A DNA stretch of 6,289 bases, taken from the NCBI GenBank assembly GCA_030149685.1, contig JASLGI010000204.1, forward strand, positions 1-6,289, given 5' to 3'. This document shows positions 1 to 5,341 of this stretch, piece after piece. The notes under the pieces were generated by a model. The model saw nothing but the letters and a program-made list of their open reading frames with translations. It ran no database searches and was not told the DNA's origin. The translations under genes and the position numbers were made by a program. This DNA comes from Bacillaceae bacterium. Lineage in GTDB: Bacteria; Bacillota; Bacilli; Bacillales_A; Planococcaceae. The first letter of the stretch is position 1, and every line of letters begins with the position of its first letter.

Positions 1-243
1 ATGTCCACGTACTTTTTGGTCTCCACCTGAACAGAATGCTTTTTCACCTTCACCTGTTAAAATGATAACACCGATACGATCGTCATCACGTGCACGTGAA
101 AAGGCATCGATCATTTCCGCTGTCGTTTTCGGACGGAATGCATTGCGGACGTGTGGACGGTTAATCGTAATTTTTGCAATACCATTGTAAAGTTCATACT
201 TAATATCTTCGTATTCACGAATTGTTTCCCAATTACGAGTCAT
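1..243 (-). CDS. menB: 1,4-dihydroxy-2-naphthoyl-CoA synthase MenB, N-terminal part (cut by window edge)
   Basis: MenB is a crotonase-fold cytosolic enzyme that closes the second ring of O-succinylbenzoyl-CoA to give 1,4-dihydroxy-2-naphthoyl-CoA. Only the first 81 codons are here; the frame is open to the left edge. The visible protein begins [20 protein letters not shown] and has the typical MenB stretch [14 protein letters not shown] (residues 27-40). [10 protein letters not shown] follows at residues 71-80; its SGGDQ is the MenB form of the crotonase oxyanion-hole segment. The ATG at 243 is fixed by a near-perfect Shine-Dalgarno (AAGGAGGTCA) in the 20-nt gap after menH, and it gives the family's standard N-terminus. 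It is the fourth gene of the menF-D-H-B operon. The rest of menB, and probably menE and menC, should lie beyond the left edge (inference). The identification is firm despite truncation. Confidence 0.96.
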   Translation of the reverse strand, partial: MTRNWETIREYEDIKYELYNGIAKITINRPHVRNAFRPKTTAEMIDAFSRARDDDRIGVIILTGEGEKAFCSGGDQKVRGH

Positions 244-253
244 TATGTAGTGA

Positions 254-260
254 CCTCCTT
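254..260 (-). promoter_or_regulatory. Strong ribosome binding site of menB
   Basis: The minus strand reads AAGGAGG, and the extended AAGGAGGTCA matches the anti-Shine-Dalgarno at 9 of 10 positions. It is 10 nt before the menB ATG and lies wholly in the 20-nt gap after the menH stop. It is the best Shine-Dalgarno in the operon, suggesting that menB initiates independently rather than by coupling to menH. Confidence 0.85.
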
Positions 261-263
261 CAG

Positions 264-1076
264 TTAAGTCAGCTTTGAAAACTGCTTCTCTATTATTGTA
301 GCAAAGACACGCGGTTTTTCCACATGAATTGCATGTCCAGTGTCAGGAACTTCAATAATTTCAATATTTTTATTTTTTTCTTGCATCTCTTTTGCAAGAT
401 TCACATATTTTTCATCCAGTGTACCAACGATACACGTCAACGGGACAGACAAGCTCTCTAACGCTGTCCACATCGACGGTTGGCTTCCAGTGCCTATCCC
501 GCGTAAACTATTCGCTAAACCTTCTACGCGTTGATTTAAACGTTCCGATCGGATTTGCTCACGTTGAGCTAAAGGAAGTTTCTTTTGTGTGTGAAAAAGT
601 GGGATATTCTCCCAAAAGTTAACGAATGCCTCAATTCCGTCTCGTTCTAAACGGGCTGCTAATCGTTCATCAGATTGACGACGAGAAACTCGTTCTTCTT
701 CCGTTTGTAACCCGGGTGATGAACTTTCAACAATTAATTGTTTGACAAGAGACGGATACTTAACCGCAAAAGATAAAGCGATACGCCCTCCCATCGAATA
801 ACCGATTATACGGACTTGCTCCACGCGATAATGGCGAAGTATTTCTCGGATATCTTTCATTTGTTCTTCCATGGAAAAGCGCTCTATTTCAGCTGGTACT
901 TCAGTCTGCCCGTGTCCGATGTGATCGGTTGCAATAATAAAGTAATCTTCTTCTAAGGCTTTGATAACTGTATTCCATGTGGCATGCGTCCCCGTAAATC
1001 CATGTAAAAAAAGAAGTGCTTCTTTTTTCGGCCTTCCGTACGTTCGAACAAAAGTATGAAGTCCTCGAATGTTCAT
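264..1076 (-). CDS. menH: 2-succinyl-6-hydroxy-2,4-cyclohexadiene-1-carboxylate (SHCHC) synthase MenH
   Basis: This is an alpha/beta-hydrolase-fold cytosolic enzyme that eliminates pyruvate from SEPHCHC, the MenD product, to give SHCHC. The 270-residue length matches family members (about 250-275). Visible motifs are [14 protein letters not shown] (residues 21-34, oxyanion-loop histidine-glycine), the nucleophile elbow GYSMGG with Ser94, ESSSPGL (117-123, a MenH signature), Asp221 in GTLDEKY, and His248 in [11 protein letters not shown]. Ser94-Asp221-His248 form the expected triad. The ATG overlaps the menD TGA (shared ATGA) and is preceded by GAAGGGA with 7-nt spacing (1084-1090), so the start is well supported and translation is likely coupled to menD. 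The neighbours exclude other hydrolase functions that the fold alone would allow. The older Bacillus name for this gene is ytxM. No frameshift or missing catalytic residue is seen. Confidence 0.95.
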   Translation of the reverse strand: MNIRGLHTFVRTYGRPKKEALLFLHGFTGTHATWNTVIKALEEDYFIIATDHIGHGQTEVPAEIERFSMEEQMKDIREILRHYRVEQVRIIGYSMGGRIALSFAVKYPSLVKQLIVESSSPGLQTEEERVSRRQSDERLAARLERDGIEAFVNFWENIPLFHTQKKLPLAQREQIRSERLNQRVEGLANSLRGIGTGSQPSMWTALESLSVPLTCIVGTLDEKYVNLAKEMQEKNKNIEIIEVPDTGHAIHVEKPRVFATIIEKQFSKLT

Positions 1077-2779
1077 GAATGAATCCCTTCTTCAATTGCC
1101 GCCCACAATGCGCGATGAGCTTTCACACTTTCTGGTCGACTCGTTTTTACTTCGATTATACGAAGAGGAGTTGTTTTTTCCTCTTGATATACGCGCTGAA
1201 ACTCTTCAACTGTTGATACAGCGGCATAATCACTTTCATAAAGCTTCGCTAAATGCTCAAATGTCATCCCTGTCGGCGTACCAAAAAGTCGCTCGTAATG
1301 TGCTTCTATACTTGACTGCGGTAAGTAAGAAAAAATACCTCCACCGTCATTATTGAAAACGACAATCGTCAAATCGAGCGATTCATAACGTGAAATTAAC
1401 AAACCATTCGTATCATGTAAAAATGCTAAATCTCCGATCAGTAAAGTTGCTGGACGCTGACGAGCTTTTTGGATACCGAGTGCTGTCGAAGTAACACCGT
1501 CAATCCCATTCGTTCCACGATTTGCATACAAACGAATATCTTTCGATGTTTTCTTCCAAAATGTATCGATATCTCGAATCGGCATACTGCTACTACTAAT
1601 GAGATCTGAACCATTTGGCAACAGCTCTAACAATGTTTGCACATACTGCCCTTCATCAAATTGAGTAGGTTTGTACTCCGCCAAAGCTTCATGAGCTACT
1701 TCATTCGCTCGTTGCCACATTTCTAAATAACTTTCTTGATGATTCGACCACCCTTCGCAAAATACTGCTTCCGGTGGGGATTGAACGTGATATGTCGTAA
1801 TATGAATCGGATCCCGATAAAATGCTGCTTCATCGAAAGTGATCGTTTCAGGACGAGCAGATGCTAAAAATTGTAACAGTGGTTTTGAAACGGGCTGCGC
1901 ACCAAAACGAATGACGACGTCTGGAGAAACTTTTTCACAAAAAGCTTCACTTTTCAATAAAGCATCATACATATCAATTAAATAAGGACTATTTTCTTCT
2001 GTAACATTCGCTCGTAAATTCGAAAGGGGATCAGCTAGCACTGGCCAACCAAGTGTACGAGCAAATGTCCAAAATTTCTCTTGATCAAATGGTTCACCGA
2101 TGTCTCCGACGACAACGATACCTTTTTTCGCTAATTCGACAACTCTTTTCAGTTCCTTTGCTTCTTCTTGAGGCAATTGAACAATTGGACGAACGTGCTG
2201 TACAGCAGAACGTGTCATTGGCACCTGATCTTCTAAATCAATCAATAATGGTTCGCGAAATGGGACGTTTAAATGTACTGGACCAATTGGTGCAGTCATC
2301 GCTGTATGAAGTAAACGCGTCGTTTGATATTGAACAAATCGCTCTGTTTTCTCTTCTCCATCAGCCAACGGATAATCAACACTAGCTTTCACAAAATGAC
2401 CGAACATATTTGGTTGATGAATCGCTTGTGGCGCTCCGACCTCGCGCAACTCATGTGGACGATCTGCAGTAATTGCAATTAACGGTACACGAGCATAATG
2501 TGCTTCTGTAATAGCTGGCAAATAGTTAGACGCTGCTGTACCTGATGTACATAGTAACGCAACAGGTGTATGGTGAGCTTTTGCTAAACCGAGAGCAAAA
2601 AATGCTGCCGAACGTTCATCTACTTGTAGATGGACGTCGATATCATCCATCATTGCAAAAGCGTAAGCGAGAGGTGTCGAACGTGAGCCTGGACTAATAA
2701 CAACACGGGTAACACCACTTTCATACAAAGTTGTTGCTAATTGCTTCACATAAGATGTTAATTGTTTACGATAATTCAT
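1073..2779 (-). CDS. menD: 2-succinyl-5-enolpyruvyl-6-hydroxy-3-cyclohexene-1-carboxylate (SEPHCHC) synthase MenD
   Basis: MenD is a thiamine-diphosphate enzyme. It decarboxylates 2-oxoglutarate and adds the resulting succinic semialdehyde unit to isochorismate, the first committed step of menaquinone synthesis. The 568 residues are a normal full length. The N-terminal pyrimidine-binding domain shows ISPGSRSTPLAYA (28-40), the cofactor-activating Glu55 in VDERSAAF, CTSGTAASNYLPA (77-89) and GAPQAIHQ (115-122). The C-terminal pyrophosphate-binding domain shows SSSMPIRDID (396-405), ANRGTNGIDG (419-428) and the metal/ThDP motif from GDLAFLHDTNG (449-459) to NNDGGGIFSYLP (476-487). The start ATG lies inside the last codons of menF (14-nt overlap), with GGAGG 8 nt upstream, which argues for translational coupling. 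Its stop overlaps the menH start. It acts in the cytosol as a multimer (family knowledge). Nothing is missing or unusual. Confidence 0.97.
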   Translation of the reverse strand: MNYRKQLTSYVKQLATTLYESGVTRVVISPGSRSTPLAYAFAMMDDIDVHLQVDERSAAFFALGLAKAHHTPVALLCTSGTAASNYLPAITEAHYARVPLIAITADRPHELREVGAPQAIHQPNMFGHFVKASVDYPLADGEEKTERFVQYQTTRLLHTAMTAPIGPVHLNVPFREPLLIDLEDQVPMTRSAVQHVRPIVQLPQEEAKELKRVVELAKKGIVVVGDIGEPFDQEKFWTFARTLGWPVLADPLSNLRANVTEENSPYLIDMYDALLKSEAFCEKVSPDVVIRFGAQPVSKPLLQFLASARPETITFDEAAFYRDPIHITTYHVQSPPEAVFCEGWSNHQESYLEMWQRANEVAHEALAEYKPTQFDEGQYVQTLLELLPNGSDLISSSSMPIRDIDTFWKKTSKDIRLYANRGTNGIDGVTSTALGIQKARQRPATLLIGDLAFLHDTNGLLISRYESLDLTIVVFNNDGGGIFSYLPQSSIEAHYERLFGTPTGMTFEHLAKLYESDYAAVSTVEEFQRVYQEEKTTPLRIIEVKTSRPESVKAHRALWAAIEEGIHS

Positions 2780-4133
2780 CTACTCGGCCTCCAAGTGCTC
2801 GTAACATCGGGCGAAACTTCACCCATGTTTCTTCATATTCTGTCTGAACAGTAGAATCTTCTACTAAACCGCCACCTGCATATAAGTACGCTCGATTGTC
2901 ATCGATCAACGTTGAGCGAATAGCAACAGCAAATTCTCCATCACCCGTTGCATCTGTCCAACCGATAGGTCCGGCATAAAAACCTCGATCCATCTGTTCA
3001 TTTTCTAAAATCATATTTAATGCTATATCTGTTGGTACTCCACCTAAAGCAGGTGTCGGATGTAACTCTCGCACCCAGTCAAAAATAGAAACTCCTTCTT
3101 TCAATGTTCCTGAAACAGGAGTAAATAAATGTTGAATATCTCTAATCTTTAATAACTCTGGTGTTTGTGGAATATCGTACGCTGTACAATATTTTGAAAC
3201 GACAGAACGGATCATTTGAACGACATAATCATGTTCAATCCGATTCTTTTTATCATTCCACAATACTTGCCCGAGTCGTTGATCTTCCTCTTCTGTCGCT
3301 CCTCGGCGAATAGAGCCAGCTACACAAGCTGATAATACTCGCCCTTTATTTACTTCAATAAGCCGCTCAGGTGTCGCTCCAATAAAATGACTCCCTTTTC
3401 GATGAAAAGCAAAGTGATAACTATTTGGCTGCTCTTCAGAAATAGCGTGTAACACGCTCTCTACCGGTATGCTTCCTTCAAATTGTAACTCTAATGCACG
3501 AGCAATGACGACTTTCTTCGCTTTATTTTGTTGAATCGCCTGCACAGTTTCTCTCACTGCTCGCTTATAATTATCAACTTGCTGTTCATGTAAAGTATGA
3601 GCCGGCACTTGTTGTAATTGAGGAAGCTTTACACTCTGAACAAATGTCCATAGTTGTTGCAATTCATCTAAACGTCGAGTGGTTTCTTCTTCAGTACCAA
3701 TCGCATGAAAAGCAACAACCTCTTTGCCGTTTCGGCGTGTCCACTGAATCGCTGGAACGACAAAAGCAGCTGATGGGTAATGCTTCCATTCAGATCGAAT
3801 CGTTTGTCTTGGATCAAATGAAAATCCGCCAAATAAAATAGGACGACTTTCTTCAGGAGAATGATGTTTTTCTAACAATCGTTGCCAAAGTCTTGATACG
3901 TTCGCATAACGACCATTTGTCTCATCATTCGTTTCGATCGTCACCATTTCACCAAAACCGACAAAAGCGAATTGTTCATCTGCACTCTCCCAATAAAAAC
4001 GAGTATCATTAAAAACTTGTTGCGCTTTATGGAAAAGAGCTAAAGGCGACTGTTCTTTCGTCTCTTGGACGACAGATCGAAAGACGAATGTATCTCCTTC
4101 ATCCTCCATTCTTTGTATCCATTCTGTACTCAT
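2766..4133 (-). CDS. menF: Isochorismate synthase MenF (menaquinone-specific)
   Basis: MenF converts chorismate to isochorismate with Mg2+, the entry step of the pathway. The 455 residues fit Bacillus-type MenF and include a variable N-terminal half (about 1-180) followed by the chorismate-binding domain (about 185-450). Motifs in order are KKVVIAR (Lys207 aligns with the general base of MenF/EntC enzymes), IGATPERL (251-258, Glu256 as the partner acid), CVAGSIRRG (270-278), KNRIEHDYVV (Glu300 as a metal ligand), LHPTPALGGVP (357-367), RGFYAGPIGW (383-392), GDGEFAVAIRS (397-407), and AGGGLVEDS (419-427) with the EYEETW glutamates just after it. The ATG at 4133 is the only usable start: it has GGAGGG 7 nt upstream (4141-4146) and an in-frame TAG at 4161-4163. 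The men cluster favours MenF over the siderophore paralogues DhbC/EntC. It is the first gene of the operon and is divergent from menA. Confidence 0.96.
   Translation of the reverse strand: MSTEWIQRMEDEGDTFVFRSVVQETKEQSPLALFHKAQQVFNDTRFYWESADEQFAFVGFGEMVTIETNDETNGRYANVSRLWQRLLEKHHSPEESRPILFGGFSFDPRQTIRSEWKHYPSAAFVVPAIQWTRRNGKEVVAFHAIGTEEETTRRLDELQQLWTFVQSVKLPQLQQVPAHTLHEQQVDNYKRAVRETVQAIQQNKAKKVVIARALELQFEGSIPVESVLHAISEEQPNSYHFAFHRKGSHFIGATPERLIEVNKGRVLSACVAGSIRRGATEEEDQRLGQVLWNDKKNRIEHDYVVQMIRSVVSKYCTAYDIPQTPELLKIRDIQHLFTPVSGTLKEGVSIFDWVRELHPTPALGGVPTDIALNMILENEQMDRGFYAGPIGWTDATGDGEFAVAIRSTLIDDNRAYLYAGGGLVEDSTVQTEYEETWVKFRPMLRALGGRVDELS
2788..2792 (-). promoter_or_regulatory. Ribosome binding site of menD inside menF
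   Basis: GGAGG on the minus strand lies 8 nt before the menD ATG. It is embedded in the last menF codons, within the sequence encoding LGGR. It decides the menD start and means ribosomes finishing menF pass directly over it, consistent with coupled translation. Confidence 0.75.
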
Positions 4134-4180
4134 GGTTTTTCCCTCCGTACTTTTTAAAGCCTATTCACTCTTTCTATTCT

Positions 4181-4208
4181 ATCATATTCATGAAGTAACC
4201 GAGGTAAA
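4181..4208 (-). promoter_or_regulatory. Candidate sigma-A promoter of the men operon
   Basis: On the minus strand TTTACC (4208-4203, 4 of 6 to TTGACA) is followed after 16 nt by TATGAT (4186-4181, 5 of 6 to TATAAT). This lies about 48 bp before the menF ATG. An overlapping TAGAAT (4181-4176) is an alternative -10 box without a good partner. An 8-bp palindrome TTCATGAA (4187-4194) lies in the spacer, but may be chance. The assignment is by consensus only. Confidence 0.45.
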
Positions 4209-4221
4209 TTCACTTCGAACA

Positions 4222-4251
4222 TTCCCCATTTTTCATTTTTTAGCGTACAAT
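4222..4251 (+). promoter_or_regulatory. Candidate menA promoter
   Basis: TACAAT (4246-4251, 5 of 6 to the sigma-A -10 consensus) lies 34 bp before the menA GTG. The best -35 match at suitable distance is the poor TTCCCC (4222-4227, 18-nt spacer). The stretch between them is T-rich. It sits back-to-back with the men operon promoter, so both could share a regulator. The -10 call is moderate and the -35 call is weak. Confidence 0.4.
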
Positions 4252-4285
4252 ATAAGAGAAGTATTATTATGAAGGAGAGACAATT

Positions 4286-5200
4286 GTGTCAGAAGAATTA
4301 CAAGTCGACAAAGGGTGGCGCGTTTGGTGGAAATTGACCCGCCCTCACACACTAACTGCATCATTTGCTCCTGTCTTTTTAGGAACAGCTATCGCGATCG
4401 TTTCAGGTTATCCTCTGCGTTGGGATTTATTTTTCGCGATGTTAATTGCTAGCTTGCTCATTCAAAGCGCAACAAATATGTTCAATGAGTACTATGATTA
4501 CAAATTAGGTCTCGATACAGAGAAGTCCGTCGGTATCGGCGGAACAATTGTAAGAAACGGTGTAAAACCTAAAGTCGTTTTAAATTTAGCACTTCTTTTT
4601 TATGCTATTTCCGTCGGTATCGGTCTGTATATCTGTATAGAAACTTCTTGGTGGCTCGCAGTCGTTGGCGCTGTTTCAATGGCAATCGGCTACCTTTATA
4701 CTGGTGGACCTTTCCCAATTGCTTATTCGCCATTTGGAGAAGTTGTTTCAGGCTTTGTCATGGGTATGCTTCTCGTATTGATTGCATTTTACATTCAAGT
4801 AGGCGATGTCACTACTTTCGCGATAATTTTATCGATTCCTAGCATGTTACTTGTCGCAGCGATTATGTTATCAAACAATATCCGTGATGTTGTACAAGAT
4901 ACTATCGGTGGCCGAAAAACTTTAACGATTTTAATTGGACGCCGCAATGCTATCCACGTATTAGCTGGACTATTTATAGGGTCGTACATTTGGATTACAG
5001 CTCTCGTACTCCTTCAAGTAATCACACCTTGGGCTTTACTTGTATGGATCAGCATCCCTAAACCAATACGAGCATTAAAAACGTTTTATACGTATGAAGA
5101 TCCTTTAAAAGCGGCACCAGCTATGAAAGCAACAGCACAAACAAATACATTTGTCGTTATTTTATTAGGAATCGGTTTACTAATCGGTTATGCCTTTTAA
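4286..5200 (+). CDS. menA: 1,4-dihydroxy-2-naphthoate polyprenyltransferase MenA
   Basis: MenA is an integral membrane UbiA-superfamily enzyme. It transfers a polyprenyl chain to 1,4-dihydroxy-2-naphthoate, with loss of CO2, to give demethylmenaquinone. The 304-residue length is typical. After a hydrophilic N-terminus comes the MenA signature WWKLTRPHTLTASFAPVFLG (14-33). The first Asp-rich prenyl-diphosphate/Mg2+ motif is NMFNEYYDYKLGLD (64-77), and the second is NNIRDVVQDTIGGRKT (197-212). About eight or nine hydrophobic segments are visible, roughly at 24-41, 46-66, 97-117, 122-142, 150-170, 177-196, 222-242 and 286-303, with a further short one near 245-258. The start is GTG: AAGGAG at 4272-4277 lies 8 nt upstream, and the next in-frame methionine is residue 52, inside the membrane region. 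It is divergent from menF across 152 bp and is followed by a strong hairpin, so it is probably a single-gene transcript. It appears intact. Confidence 0.96.
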   Translation: MSEELQVDKGWRVWWKLTRPHTLTASFAPVFLGTAIAIVSGYPLRWDLFFAMLIASLLIQSATNMFNEYYDYKLGLDTEKSVGIGGTIVRNGVKPKVVLNLALLFYAISVGIGLYICIETSWWLAVVGAVSMAIGYLYTGGPFPIAYSPFGEVVSGFVMGMLLVLIAFYIQVGDVTTFAIILSIPSMLLVAAIMLSNNIRDVVQDTIGGRKTLTILIGRRNAIHVLAGLFIGSYIWITALVLLQVITPWALLVWISIPKPIRALKTFYTYEDPLKAAPAMKATAQTNTFVVILLGIGLLIGYAF

Positions 5201-5203
5201 CTC

Positions 5204-5243
5204 AAAAAACACGTACTCTTCAAAAGAAGTGTACGTGTTTTTT
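5204..5243. terminator. Bidirectional intrinsic terminator after menA
   Basis: The arms AAAAAACACGTAC (5204-5216) and GTACGTGTTTTTT (5231-5243) are perfect 13-bp reverse complements. Inside them a T-T mismatch is followed by CTTC-AAAA-GAAG, adding four base pairs and a tetraloop. The T6 run on the plus strand makes it a Rho-independent terminator 3 bp after the menA stop. The matching A6 run on the left gives the same structure on the minus strand, so it should also stop leftward transcripts leaving the insertion sequence before they run antisense into menA. Confidence 0.88.
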
Positions 5244-5246
5244 CAA

Positions 5247-5255
5247 TGCTATAAT
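5247..5255 (+). promoter_or_regulatory. Perfect extended -10 box between menA terminator and the IS
   Basis: TGCTATAAT matches the extended -10 consensus TGnTATAAT exactly. No convincing -35 hexamer lies 16-18 nt upstream, where the terminator sits; extended -10 promoters can work without one. It points right, toward the insertion sequence, where no plus-strand gene is present in the window. It may be the remnant promoter of the gene that followed menA before the insertion, or a chance match in AT-rich DNA. Confidence 0.3.
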
Positions 5256-5321
5256 AGATGTTATTAAAAACTTACTTGGAACATTGGAAGAGCTCACAAT
5301 TTGGTTCTATTTCAAATGTTG

Positions 5322-5341
5322 GGGTGACGAATACGTCACCC
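5322..5341. repeat. Perfect 8-bp hairpin over the transposase stop codon
   Basis: GGGTGACG (5322-5329) and CGTCACCC (5334-5341) are exact reverse complements around the loop AATA. The transposase stop codon TGA (5338-5336 on the minus strand) lies inside one arm, and the structure abuts the predicted element end. No T-run follows on the minus strand, so it is not a classic intrinsic terminator. Confidence 0.85.

Noticed and set aside
1069..1356. 95-codon plus-strand open frame across the menH/menD junction
   Set aside because: It is antisense to the ends of two intact genes, and its product has no recognisable motif. Open antisense frames are expected here from codon bias.
2053..2385. 110-codon plus-strand open frame opposite menD
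   Set aside because: It lies wholly antisense to the conserved menD coding sequence, has no ribosome binding site or recognisable domain, and its protein looks like a reverse-strand shadow.
3644..3841. 65-codon plus-strand open frame opposite menF
   Set aside because: It is fully antisense to the variable N-terminal part of menF, without start signals or known motifs.
4187..4194. TTCATGAA palindrome in the men promoter spacer as a repressor operator
   Set aside because: An 8-bp palindrome in AT-rich DNA is common by chance and matches no operator I recognise. It is kept only as a note in the promoter entry.
5204..5302. Possibility that the insertion sequence interrupts menA or a pathway gene
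   Set aside because: menA has its normal length and stop and is followed by its own terminator. The predicted element end is 100 bp further on, and no broken reading frame is seen in the spacer.
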